From assembly GCA_013867245.1 (NCBI GenBank), contig JACENB010000021.1, positions 1 through 9,580 of the forward strand: 9,580 nucleotides of DNA, written 5' to 3'. Under the pieces are notes generated by a model. It was given only the letters and a program-made list of their open reading frames with translations. It ran no database searches and had not been told where the DNA came from. Numbering within the stretch: position 1 is the first letter of the stretch; each line of letters begins with the position of its first letter. The position numbers and the translations under genes are program-made. Source of the DNA: Nitrosopumilaceae archaeon. Its GTDB lineage: Archaea; Thermoproteota; Nitrososphaeria; Nitrososphaerales; Nitrosopumilaceae. Of the stretch, positions 1 to 6,308 are shown one piece after another.

Positions 1-132
1 ACCCAAAGCCGTTTTTTTTCGTAAATTTGTCTTTTCTAAATCAATTCGTGATAGCATTATTTTTTCAAAATTCTCATTTTCTAAATCAATTCCTTTGAAA
101 ATATTTCCTAAAATTGAATTAATGTTTATCAT
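1..132 (-). CDS. ureE: Urease accessory protein UreE, N-terminal 44 residues (runs off the left edge)
   Basis: This is an open minus-strand frame from an ATG at 132 to the window edge with no stop, so only the first 44 residues are visible. It begins MININ, followed by SILGNIFKGI, then LSRIDLEKTNLRKKTALG. The ILGN start and the LSR-x4-K-x3-RKKT-x2-G segment match the N-terminal domain of UreE, the metallochaperone that delivers nickel to the urease active site in the cytoplasm. The nickel-binding C-terminal domain lies outside the window. It is transcribed divergently from ureABC with 84 bases between the start codons, which strongly supports the assignment. I see no clear box A for it; an AT-rich stretch near 168-182 is possible. 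The other accessory genes (ureF, ureG, ureD/H) are not in the window and would be expected beyond the left edge. Confidence 0.82.
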   Translation of the reverse strand, partial: MININSILGNIFKGIDLENENFEKIMLSRIDLEKTNLRKKTALG

Positions 133-216
133 AATTTTTGCCTTATTCTGATAATGTTTACTTTGGTAATTATCTTTTTAATTATTATATACAGTAATTG
201 AATACTTTAATCATTG
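133..216. promoter_or_regulatory. Divergent ureE / ureABC promoter region
   Basis: This 84-base AT-rich gap separates two divergent start codons. On the plus strand, TTATATA at 185-191 is centred about 29 bases before the ureA ATG at 217, the usual place for an archaeal box A giving a leaderless or nearly leaderless message. No strong Shine-Dalgarno sequence precedes ureA, which fits. The ureE promoter on the other strand is not clear. Any shared regulator of the urease genes would have to bind here, but I see no obvious operator palindrome. Confidence 0.6.
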
Positions 217-522
217 ATGCTTACTCCTAGGGAAATTGAAAAATTGAATATTTTTGTTGCAGCAGAATTAGCACGTAAAAGACAAGGTCGTGGCTTAAAA
301 TTAAATCATCCTGAAGCTGTGGCAATTATTTCTGATCATATTTTGGAAGGTGCAAGAGATGGAAGATCTGTTCCAGAATTGATGAGTTCTGGAAGACAAG
401 TTTTAAAAAAAGATCAAGTATTACCAGGTGTTCCAGAATTAATTCATTCCATACAAGTTGAAGCTACTTTTGATGATGGCACAAAATTAGTTACAGTTCA
501 TGATCCTATAGGTGAAAACTAA
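217..522 (+). CDS. ureA: Urease subunit gamma (UreA)
   Basis: This is the smallest structural subunit of urease, which hydrolyses urea to ammonia and carbamate (then CO2). The 101-residue protein has the family length (about 100) and its landmarks: the MLTPRE start, LNHPEAVA at residues 29-36, a DGRSV segment and PGVPELI near residues 70-76. An in-frame TTG lies just upstream at 214, but the ATG at 217 gives the canonical MxLTPRE N-terminus and sits at the right distance from the TATA box at 185-191. The gene is first in the ureABC operon, with only one base between its TAA and the ureB ATG. The subunits are separate here rather than fused as in Helicobacter. In the holoenzyme it packs with UreB and UreC as (ABC)3 in the cytoplasm. 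Confidence 0.96.
   Translation: MLTPREIEKLNIFVAAELARKRQGRGLKLNHPEAVAIISDHILEGARDGRSVPELMSSGRQVLKKDQVLPGVPELIHSIQVEATFDDGTKLVTVHDPIGEN
511..515 (+). promoter_or_regulatory. Shine-Dalgarno site for ureB
   Basis: GGTGA, complementary to the archaeal 16S 3' end (CACC core), lies inside the ureA 3' end, 8 bases before the ATG at 524. It supports 524 rather than the in-frame GTG at 512 as the ureB start, because that GTG lies within this site. Confidence 0.5.
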
Positions 523-523
523 A

Positions 524-892
524 ATGATTCCTGGGGAATATTTTTTATCTGAAAAACCAATAATTGCAAATGTTAAAAAAAATACAATTTCTCTAAATGT
601 TAAAAATACTGGTGATAGACCAGTTCAAGTTGGTTCACATGCACATTTTTTTGAAGTGAATAAAGCATTAGAATTTCCAAGAAGGAAATCTTATGGATTT
701 CATCTGAATATTGCGGCTGGAACCTCCATAAGATTTGAGCCTGGAGATAGTAAAAAAATAGAATTAACTGAATTTTCTGGGAAGAGAATTGTTTATGGAT
801 TTAGTGGCTTAGTAAATGGTCTGTTATCTGAAAAACAAAATGAAGCATTTTCTAAAGCAAAAGAACAAGGTTTTCTAGGAATGGAATTATGA
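524..892 (+). CDS. ureB: Urease subunit beta (UreB)
   Basis: This is the second structural subunit of urease. The 122-residue protein starts MIPGEYFL, the standard UreB N-terminus, and carries [19 protein letters not shown] at residues 28-46, FEPG at 71-74 and YGFSGLVNG at 91-99. The core is complete; about 20 residues beyond it form a charged C-terminal tail, making it somewhat longer than the shortest bacterial UreB proteins (about 101-106). An in-frame GTG at 512 would add four residues and overlap ureA, but the ATG at 524 matches the family and has a GGTGA site upstream. Its stop overlaps the ureC start as ATGA (889-892), indicating translational coupling and equal subunit output. Confidence 0.96.
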   Translation: MIPGEYFLSEKPIIANVKKNTISLNVKNTGDRPVQVGSHAHFFEVNKALEFPRRKSYGFHLNIAAGTSIRFEPGDSKKIELTEFSGKRIVYGFSGLVNGLLSEKQNEAFSKAKEQGFLGMEL

Positions 893-2601
893 CACTAAAT
901 ATTTCTAGAAAAAATTATGCTGATTTGTTTGGTCCTACAACTGGTGATAGAGTTCGACTTGCTGATACTGATTTAATAATTGAAATTGAAAAAGATTTGA
1001 TCAAATATGGTGATGAATCTGTTTTTGGTGGTGGAAAAAGTATTAGAGATGGAATGGGACAAGCTAGTGGAATATCTAGAGATGAATCACTTGATCTTGT
1101 AATTACAAATGCAATAATTTTAGATCCTGTTTTAGGAATAATCAAAGCTGACATTGGTGTTAAAAATGGAAAAATTATAGGTGTTGGAAATGCTGGTAAT
1201 CCAAATATTGCAGATGATGTGGACATGATAATTTCATCTAACACTGAAATTATTGCTGGTGAAAATACAATTTGTACTCCTGGAACAATTGATTCACATA
1301 TTCATTTTATTTCTCCACAACAAGCTACTCATGCAATTTGTAATGGAACTACAACCATGATTGGAGGTGGAACTGGTCCTGCGGATGGAACTAATGCTAC
1401 AACATGTACTCCTGGAAAATGGAATATTCATAGAATGATTGAATCTGTAGATAATCTTCCAATGAATTTTGGTTTTCTTGCAAAAGGTAATGATTCTCTT
1501 GAATCTGCATTATTTGAGCAAATTGAATCAGGAGCTTGTGGATTAAAGTTACATGAAGATTGGGGAACAACACCTGCAACAATTCATTCTGCATTGAATG
1601 TAGCTGACAAGACTGATACCCAAGTTGCAATACACACTGATACCCTAAATGAATGTGGATTTGTAGATGACACAATTGCAGCAATTGCAGGAAGAACCAT
1701 CCATACTTATCATACTGAAGGTGCAGGTGGTGGACATGCTCCAGATATCTTAAAAATTGCAAGTGAATCTAATATTTTGCCATCTTCAACAAACCCAACA
1801 CGTCCATTTACTGTAAACACATTAGCAGAACATCTTGATATGATGATGGTTTGTCACCATCTAAATTCATCCGTACCTGAAGATATTTCATTTGCTGAAT
1901 CTAGAATAAGAGGAGAAACAATTGCTGCAGAGGATGTTTTACATGATATTGGAGTTCTTAGTATGATGTCTTCAGATAGTCAGGCAATGGGAAGAGTTGG
2001 AGAAGTAACTACGAGAAACTGGCAAACTGCAGATAAAATGAAAAAAATGACTGGAAGTTTACCTGAAGATAATTCTGAAAATGATAATTTCAGAGTAAAA
2101 CGGTACATTGCAAAAATCACTATTAATCCTGCTATTACGCATGGAATTTCTGATTATGTTGGAAGCTTGCAGCCTGGAAGATTAGCTGATATTGTTATTT
2201 GGTCTCCACAATTTTTTGGTGTAAAACCTAAAATGATAATCAAAGGTGGATTCATTGCTTATTCTTTAATGGGTGATCCCAATGCATCTATTCCAACTAC
2301 TGAACCAGTATTGTATAGACCCATGTTTGGTTCATTAGGTAAAGCTGTACAATCAACATCTGTAATTTTTACATCTCAATTAGCATTAGATAATGGAATG
2401 CAAGAAAAAATTAATTGTGATAAAAAATTAGTTGCAGTAAAAAATTGTCGTTCTATTGGAAAAAAAGAAATGTTGTATAATGATGCAACACCTGAGATAG
2501 ATGTGAATCCTGAAACATATGAAGTAAAAGTTAATGGAAAAATTACTACAACTAAACCTGCAACAAAATTATCTTTAGGAAGATTATATCACTTATTTTA
2601 A
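889..2601 (+). CDS. ureC: Urease subunit alpha (UreC), catalytic
   Basis: This is the catalytic dinickel amidohydrolase subunit of urease, 570 residues against 567 in Klebsiella. All key residues are present at a constant offset of +3 from Klebsiella numbering. The nickel ligands are H137 and H139 (HIH), the carbamylated lysine K220 (GLKLHEDWG), H249 (AIHTDTLNE), H275 ([13 protein letters not shown]) and D363 (SSDSQAMGR). The flap cysteine and histidine are C322 and H323 (VCHHLN), with H222 and R339 also in place. The N-terminus ([20 protein letters not shown]) and C-terminus (GRLYHLF) are intact, so the enzyme should be active once UreE and the other accessory proteins load nickel. It starts with an ATG overlapping the ureB stop, with a weak AGGA at 877-880. 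Codon use is strongly AT-ending, unlike the downstream transporter gene. In an ammonia oxidizer it would supply ammonia for energy and nitrogen, plus CO2. Confidence 0.98.
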   Translation: MTLNISRKNYADLFGPTTGDRVRLADTDLIIEIEKDLIKYGDESVFGGGKSIRDGMGQASGISRDESLDLVITNAIILDPVLGIIKADIGVKNGKIIGVGNAGNPNIADDVDMIISSNTEIIAGENTICTPGTIDSHIHFISPQQATHAICNGTTTMIGGGTGPADGTNATTCTPGKWNIHRMIESVDNLPMNFGFLAKGNDSLESALFEQIESGACGLKLHEDWGTTPATIHSALNVADKTDTQVAIHTDTLNECGFVDDTIAAIAGRTIHTYHTEGAGGGHAPDILKIASESNILPSSTNPTRPFTVNTLAEHLDMMMVCHHLNSSVPEDISFAESRIRGETIAAEDVLHDIGVLSMMSSDSQAMGRVGEVTTRNWQTADKMKKMTGSLPEDNSENDNFRVKRYIAKITINPAITHGISDYVGSLQPGRLADIVIWSPQFFGVKPKMIIKGGFIAYSLMGDPNASIPTTEPVLYRPMFGSLGKAVQSTSVIFTSQLALDNGMQEKINCDKKLVAVKNCRSIGKKEMLYNDATPEIDVNPETYEVKVNGKITTTKPATKLSLGRLYHLF

Positions 2602-2611
2602 AACATTTTCA

Positions 2612-2630
2612 GTATTTTGTTTTTTTGATT
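2612..2630 (+). terminator. T-rich probable transcription terminator after ureC
   Basis: Broken T runs, including seven T residues near 2620-2627, begin within about 20 bases of the ureC stop. Archaeal RNA polymerase commonly terminates at such T tracts without a hairpin. A second T run (2647-2653) follows the palindrome and could be a back-up terminator. Confidence 0.45.
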
Positions 2631-2646
2631 TTGTCGACGTCGACAA
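2631..2646. promoter_or_regulatory. Perfect 16-bp palindrome TTGTCGACGTCGACAA, candidate operator or hairpin
   Basis: The sequence equals its own reverse complement and is built from two abutting GTCGAC units flanked by TT/AA. Symmetry ends at the next base on each side. It is strikingly GC- and CpG-rich for this AT-rich gap. It lies 18-23 bases upstream of the TATA element of the urea transporter gene, where an archaeal activator or repressor dimer could act. The seven T residues that follow (2647-2653) mean a terminator hairpin for ureC is an alternative, although a perfect palindrome leaves no loop of its own. What it does is inferred; the symmetry is directly visible. Confidence 0.55.
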
Positions 2647-2663
2647 TTTTTTTCTAAAAATCC

Positions 2664-2676
2664 TTAAGTATATTTT
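2664..2676 (+). promoter_or_regulatory. TATA box of the urea transporter gene
   Basis: TTAAGTATATTTT at 2664-2676 is centred about 24 bases before the GTG at 2694, with a purine-rich stretch (TAAAAATCC) just upstream that could serve as the TFB element. Spacing suggests transcription starts at or next to the GTG, giving a leaderless message separate from ureABC. Confidence 0.6.
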
Positions 2677-2693
2677 TATCACTATAATGCCTA

Positions 2694-4685
2694 GTGTCCC
2701 GATACAGATCCATTCAAGCGTTTTCGATTTTAGCTTTGATTGCTGTCATTACTGTGTCTAGTATTCCTCAATCCGTATTCGCAGCAGGTGCAATCTCTGA
2801 AGGTTTTGCAGTCGGAGAAGCCTTGCCAGAATGGATCGGTTGGGCCATTGTTGTTGGCTTAGGAATGGTATTTGCTGTAATCATTACAGTTGAAGTAAAA
2901 ATTGAAGAAAAATACTTGGGAGTTAGTCAAACTTCTGAAATGTTCAACACAGCAGGAAGAACAATCAAAACTGGTCTTACTGCAGCAGCAATTGTCTCAG
3001 CATGGACATGGGCTGCAACTTTACTACAATCTTCTACTGTAGCATATCAATATGGTATTAGTGGTCCATTTTGGTACGCAGCAGGTGCATCAATTCAGGT
3101 TTTATTATTTGGAATTTTAGCAATTGAATTAAAACGAAAAGCACCAAATGCACACACGTTCTTAGAAATTATTCGCGCAAGATATGGTAATGGTTCTCAT
3201 AAAATATTCTTAGTTTTTGCACTAATGACTAACATGATTGTAACTGCAATGCTTCTACTTGGAGGTTCAGCAGTTGTTAATGGTTTAACTGGAATGGATA
3301 TCTCACTGGCAGCATTCTTAATTCCAATTGGTGTTATGATTTACACTCTAGTTGGTGGATTAAAAGCAACTTTCGTTGCAGATTATATGCACACTATTAT
3401 CATATTCGTAGTCATCTTAACTTTCGTTGCAGCAGTCTATATCAATACTGACATTACTGGTGGAGTGGAAGGAATGTATGAAAAATTAGTACAAGCAGCT
3501 GAAATAAGACCGGTTGAGGGCAATGCCGCAGGTGCTTTCTTGACTATGGCATCAGCTGGTGGTTTAATGTTTGGTATCATTAACATAGTTGGAAACTTTG
3601 GAACTGTATTTGTAGATCAGGCGTATTGGCAACGTGCAATTGCAGCTCAACCAGGTTCAACTGTAAAAGGTTTCTTACTTGGTGGACTTTGCTGGTTTGC
3701 CATTCCATTTACACTTGCAACAACGATGGGTCTGACGGCGGTAGCGCTTGATGTGGATATTACTATGCAACAAGCTCAAATGGGCTTAGTAGTCCCAGCT
3801 GCAGCAACTGCTCTAATGGGTGAAATTGGAGCAATTATGGTATTAACAATGTTATTCATGGCAGTTACTTCTGCAGGATCTGCAGAATTAATTGCAGTAT
3901 CATCTCTGGTTACATATGACCTGTATAGAACTTACAAGAATCCAAATGCATCTGGTAAACAACTTGTTAAAGTTTCCAGAGCGACGATTTGTGCGTTTGG
4001 TATTGGTATGGGTGGTCTAGCTGTAGTACTACTAAGCATGGGTTTAAGTCTTGGATTCGTCTACTTAGCAATGGGTATCTTAATTGGTTCAGCAGTAATT
4101 CCAATTGCACTAACGATACTGTGGTCCAAAACCAACAAAGTTGCTGCAACAGGGGGAGCAATCATTGGATTATTCTGTTCAACAACAGTATGGGTAGCAA
4201 CAGCATCTGGTGCAGGTGGTTTTGTCGATTCAGGTGGTGTTATTGACTTAGCTAGCCTTGGTAACAATTACTCTATGCTATTTGCAAACATTACTGCAAT
4301 CCTTTCAGGTGGTGCAATTGCAATAGCTGGAAGTCTTGCAGCAGGCAAAACATTTGATTGGAATGATCTTAAAGAAAAGATTACTCTTGTAGAAGTCTCT
4401 GCTGCGGATCAAGCTGCAGCAGCAGAAGATGAAGAGACATTAAAGAGAGCATTCAAGTTTAGTCTTAAAGGAGGAGGCCTCATGACTTTAATTCTAATTG
4501 TTGCATGGCCACTACCATTAATCGCATCAGGATATGTATTTGAAATGGGCTCTTATGCTGTTTGGGTAGGAATCTCAGTAGTTTGGGTAGCCATTGCATC
4601 TGCAATAATTATTTTCTTACCAATAATTGAGGCAAGAAAGGGAATAGCAAAAGTCTTTAGTGGAAGTAGTACTAAAGGAGCATAA
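2694..4685 (+). CDS. Sodium:solute symporter family urea transporter (DUR3-like)
   Basis: This membrane protein of 663 residues belongs to the SSS family and resembles the DUR3 urea group. It probably imports urea with sodium or protons. Visible hallmarks are WTWAATLLQSS at 104-114 followed by AYQYGISGPFWYAAGA, FVDQAYWQRA at 306-315 and VTSAGSAELIAVSS at 391-404, the region that forms the cation site in SSS proteins. About 14-15 hydrophobic helices are seen, plus a soluble acidic loop near 552-585 before the last two. Residues 1-30 look like a cleavable signal peptide (RYR, hydrophobic core, SVFA|A). The GTG start at 2694 preserves this peptide and fits the TATA box; an ATG at 2687 is out of frame. 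It lies 92 bases after ureC on the same strand. Its codons use more C-ending Phe and Ile than ureABC, suggesting high expression. Family is certain; urea as substrate is inferred from motifs and context. Confidence 0.9.
   Translation: MSRYRSIQAFSILALIAVITVSSIPQSVFAAGAISEGFAVGEALPEWIGWAIVVGLGMVFAVIITVEVKIEEKYLGVSQTSEMFNTAGRTIKTGLTAAAIVSAWTWAATLLQSSTVAYQYGISGPFWYAAGASIQVLLFGILAIELKRKAPNAHTFLEIIRARYGNGSHKIFLVFALMTNMIVTAMLLLGGSAVVNGLTGMDISLAAFLIPIGVMIYTLVGGLKATFVADYMHTIIIFVVILTFVAAVYINTDITGGVEGMYEKLVQAAEIRPVEGNAAGAFLTMASAGGLMFGIINIVGNFGTVFVDQAYWQRAIAAQPGSTVKGFLLGGLCWFAIPFTLATTMGLTAVALDVDITMQQAQMGLVVPAAATALMGEIGAIMVLTMLFMAVTSAGSAELIAVSSLVTYDLYRTYKNPNASGKQLVKVSRATICAFGIGMGGLAVVLLSMGLSLGFVYLAMGILIGSAVIPIALTILWSKTNKVAATGGAIIGLFCSTTVWVATASGAGGFVDSGGVIDLASLGNNYSMLFANITAILSGGAIAIAGSLAAGKTFDWNDLKEKITLVEVSAADQAAAAEDEETLKRAFKFSLKGGGLMTLILIVAWPLPLIASGYVFEMGSYAVWVGISVVWVAIASAIIIFLPIIEARKGIAKVFSGSSTKGA
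4674..4680 (+). promoter_or_regulatory. Shine-Dalgarno site for the zinc-ribbon membrane protein
   Basis: AAAGGAG sits in the last codons of the transporter gene, 6 bases before the ATG at 4687. It fixes that start over the in-frame GTG at 4660 and indicates translation from the transporter transcript. Confidence 0.6.
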
Positions 4686-4686
4686 T

Positions 4687-5202
4687 ATGACTTCATGCAC
4701 AGGATGTAACACTTCATTGGGATTTAAAAAATATAATTTTCAAAAACAATGGAGAATTCCCGGATATTTTTGTAGAGAATGCATGAAAAAAATGGGTCAA
4801 GACTTTGATGATCATGGTAGAATCACTCTTCCTAAGAGATCTTGTGATTCATGTCATCAAGATTTTTATTTCTTAACTCAAACATGGCAAAATAAAAAGC
4901 GTCATCGTTGTTGTGATGTTTGTAAAGATATTGTAGATATTGAAGCATCTTCAGCTAAATATACCGAAGAACCATACTTGCCACCAGTACCTTCTAGAGT
5001 TCCAGTAATGATGGCTATTTTTGCAGCATTTGGTGTATTGTTAATGCTTGCTGGATTGGCATATGTTTTACTAAATTCAGATTTAGGAATTTTACACATT
5101 ATTGTAGGTAGTTCTATGACTGCTGGTGGATTTATGCTTGCAAGAAAAATGGTTAAAGTTAGAAATGTTATACTGGGTAAAATTTCAACAACTCAAAAAT
5201 GA
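4687..5202 (+). CDS. Membrane protein with two CxxC zinc ribbons and two C-terminal helices, function unknown
   Basis: I do not recognise this 171-residue protein by name. The N-terminal half has two four-cysteine clusters that look like zinc ribbons: C4-x2-C7 with C29-x2-C32, and C53-x2-C56 with C75/C76 and C79. A short acidic linker and a PPVPSRVP segment lead to two hydrophobic helices at about 106-129 and 134-153, followed by a basic tail (ARKMVKVRN), so the ribbons and tail probably face the cytoplasm. The ATG at 4687 lies one base after the transporter stop and has an AAAGGAG site, so the two genes are very likely cotranscribed. That suggests a role in assembly, stability or regulation of the transporter, but this is inferred from position only. 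A longer reading from GTG 4660 would overlap the transporter and is less likely. Confidence 0.8.
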   Translation: MTSCTGCNTSLGFKKYNFQKQWRIPGYFCRECMKKMGQDFDDHGRITLPKRSCDSCHQDFYFLTQTWQNKKRHRCCDVCKDIVDIEASSAKYTEEPYLPPVPSRVPVMMAIFAAFGVLLMLAGLAYVLLNSDLGILHIIVGSSMTAGGFMLARKMVKVRNVILGKISTTQK

Positions 5203-5207
5203 TATGA

Positions 5208-5218
5208 ATTTTTAAATT
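5208..5218 (+). promoter_or_regulatory. TATA box upstream of the 30-residue microprotein
   Basis: The AT-only run ATTTTTAAATT just after the zinc-ribbon gene is centred about 27 bases before the ATG at 5241. This is the spacing expected for a leaderless archaeal transcript and supports the small gene as real. Confidence 0.5.
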
Positions 5219-5240
5219 CTATTATGTTTATGGTAATACT

Positions 5241-5333
5241 ATGCGAACAAGTGATCCAAAATATAGAAAATATATGCTAGCATTAATGGGAGTATGTGCA
5301 GCAATAATAGTTATAGTAAATATGCCAAAGTAA
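5241..5333 (+). CDS. 30-residue single-helix membrane microprotein, unknown function
   Basis: A short frame runs from ATG 5241 to TAA 5333. Its product has a charged N-terminus (MRTSDPKYRKYM), one hydrophobic helix (about residues 13-27, including LALMGVCAAIIVIV) and a short end, NMPK. The basic N-terminus and single helix look like a small membrane-anchored protein with the N-terminus in the cytoplasm. A TATA-like element lies at the leaderless distance (5208-5218), and the frame fills most of an otherwise empty 146-base gap between the zinc-ribbon gene and a convergent DUF1059-like gene. I do not know a function. An overlapping alternative frame from ATG 5224 encodes only 18 unremarkable residues. 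Short length leaves some chance that it is not translated. Confidence 0.55.
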   Translation: MRTSDPKYRKYMLALMGVCAAIIVIVNMPK

Positions 5334-5348
5334 ATTTAATTAAAATTT

Positions 5349-5540
5349 TTATTTTTTAATAGATTCTAAAGAATGTCCACGATTTGTAATCATTTGTGTA
5401 ACTGCTTCTATAGTATAATCAAGCCCATGTTCTTCTTCAAAATGATCTCTTAATTTTTCAATCAAGCCCATAGTTAATTCTTCATCTAAAGATAGATCAC
5501 ATTCATAACCATAATCACTACATCTTATTTTAATTGACAT
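5349..5540 (-). CDS. Small DUF1059-like protein
   Basis: This 63-residue soluble protein starts MSIKIRCSDYGYECD and contains HFEEEHG. This arrangement (C7 and C14 near the start, then a helix ending in H33 and H38 before G39) resembles the DUF1059 family of small bacterial and archaeal proteins with no established role. The two cysteines and two histidines could bind a metal, but that is only suggested by spacing. The ATG at 5540 has a TATA element (rc of 5562-5569, TTTTATAG) centred about 25 bases upstream, which fits a leaderless transcript. Its stop lies 15 bases from the stop of the convergent microprotein gene, and its promoter region is shared with the divergent fluoride channel gene. 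Confidence 0.75.
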   Translation of the reverse strand: MSIKIRCSDYGYECDLSLDEELTMGLIEKLRDHFEEEHGLDYTIEAVTQMITNRGHSLESIKK

Positions 5541-5560
5541 TACGTTTTTGAATTCTCAAA

Positions 5561-5570
5561 GCTATAAAAA
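5561..5570 (-). promoter_or_regulatory. TATA box of the DUF1059-like gene
   Basis: On the minus strand the sequence reads TTTTTATAGC, centred about 25 bases before the ATG at 5540. The same bases read TATAAAAA on the plus strand, so the element could also contribute to divergent transcription toward the fluoride channel gene, although a weaker ACTAATAACC near 5597-5606 has better spacing for that ATG. Confidence 0.5.
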
Positions 5571-5627
5571 TGTCAGCATATTTTTTTGATAATACCACTA
5601 ATAACCCCTAAAACTAATTTTAAATCA

Positions 5628-6008
5628 ATGAAAGGTTTGGAATTTATTTTTCTTGGAATGGGTTCTGTTCTAGGTGCATTTCTAAGATACAAACTTACTG
5701 AATCACCATTAATTTTCAATACATTACCTGTTAACGTTTTGATAGTCAATATTGCTGGAGCATTTATTCTTGGAGTATTTGTAGTAGTTTCACAACAATG
5801 GCATCTTGATTCAAAATATTCGTTATTTGCTGCTGTTGGTTTTTGTGGTTCATTGACTACAATGTCTGCATTTGCACTTGATTCTAGTAATCTACTTGAA
5901 AGTAACCAATACATTTCATTTATTGTTAATATTTTTACAAATGTTGGATTATCTATTGCAGCCTTAATTGGAGGAAAATCCTTAATGAGTGCAATAATTA
6001 ATAATTAA
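5628..6008 (+). CDS. crcB: Fluoride channel FluC/CrcB
   Basis: This 126-residue protein has four hydrophobic helices, the normal size for the CrcB/FluC family, which exports toxic fluoride passively as a dual-topology dimer in the cell membrane. Family landmarks are GAFLRY at residues 16-21, NVLIVNIAGAFILG at 36-49 with the conserved asparagine N41, and GFCGSLTTMSAF at 71-82. The last one is the helix-3 break that holds the central sodium and the fluoride-lining phenylalanines. Here the usual TTFSTF reads TTMSAF, so the first phenylalanine is Met79 while Phe82 is kept. The ATG at 5628 gives the typical N-terminus; an in-frame TTG at 5586 would add 14 unusual residues. I see no fluoride riboswitch in the leader. 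A small unknown gene follows six bases after the stop and may be cotranscribed. Confidence 0.92.
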   Translation: MKGLEFIFLGMGSVLGAFLRYKLTESPLIFNTLPVNVLIVNIAGAFILGVFVVVSQQWHLDSKYSLFAAVGFCGSLTTMSAFALDSSNLLESNQYISFIVNIFTNVGLSIAALIGGKSLMSAIINN

Positions 6009-6014
6009 TTGAAG

Positions 6015-6245
6015 ATGGTTTACTCATATCAGGTAGTTAAATTCCAAACAATTTCATTTGTAAATGGAGTTCATTGGTCTCAATCTGTTAGTGATAAAGG
6101 GATTTTGTACAAATCTCTAAAAGATCCATTTTCAAAACTAATTGTACAATCTCAAAATGGCTCAAAAAAATTATACCATATTCCAAAAGATCGAACAGTT
6201 GTTGTAAATAATGATACTGTACATTTTCTAGGTGAACCAGCTTAA
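6015..6245 (+). CDS. Hypothetical protein, 76 residues
   Basis: I do not recognise this protein. It is soluble, has no membrane segment, no signal peptide and no cysteines, and is rich in hydrophobic and beta-favouring residues (for example YSYQVVKFQTISFV near the start and RTVVVNNDTVHFLG near the end), suggesting a small beta-rich fold. The ATG at 6015 lies six bases after the crcB stop, so it is probably read from the crcB transcript; an in-frame TTG at 6009 directly abuts that stop and would add two residues. No clear Shine-Dalgarno sequence is visible. A link to fluoride resistance would rest on position alone. Confidence 0.65.
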   Translation: MVYSYQVVKFQTISFVNGVHWSQSVSDKGILYKSLKDPFSKLIVQSQNGSKKLYHIPKDRTVVVNNDTVHFLGEPA

Positions 6246-6278
6246 CCGGCAATGGTAATATTGATAAATATCAAATTG

Positions 6279-6287
6279 AATTTATAT
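6279..6287 (+). promoter_or_regulatory. TATA box before the 99-residue hypothetical gene
   Basis: AATTTATATC at about 6279-6288 is centred roughly 26 bases before the TTG at 6309, supporting a leaderless message starting there. A second AT-rich element, AGTATATTG at 6303-6311, would instead give a short leader before the in-frame ATG at 6345. Confidence 0.45.
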
Positions 6288-6308
6288 CACTAATTTTGTA
6301 TTAGTATA

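Noticed and set aside
1397..1762. Long minus-strand open frame inside ureC
   Set aside because: It is rich in Leu, Gln and His as expected from the antisense of an AT-rich conserved gene, and the ureC frame is certain.
2632..2646. Tandem GTCGAC units as the start of a repeat array or CRISPR
   Set aside because: There are only two abutting units and no spacers or further copies in the window.
2687..2689. ATG seven bases upstream of the transporter GTG as its start
   Set aside because: It is out of frame with the transporter and its reading does not give a signal peptide or any recognisable product.
3967..4267. Several short frames on both strands inside the transporter gene
   Set aside because: They are shadows of a well-supported SSS frame and have low-complexity Trp/Ser/Asn or Leu/Gln products.
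5541..5627. Fluoride riboswitch ahead of crcB
   Set aside because: The leader lacks the conserved GG-GAUGG start and paired stems of the crcB motif; it is simply AT-rich.
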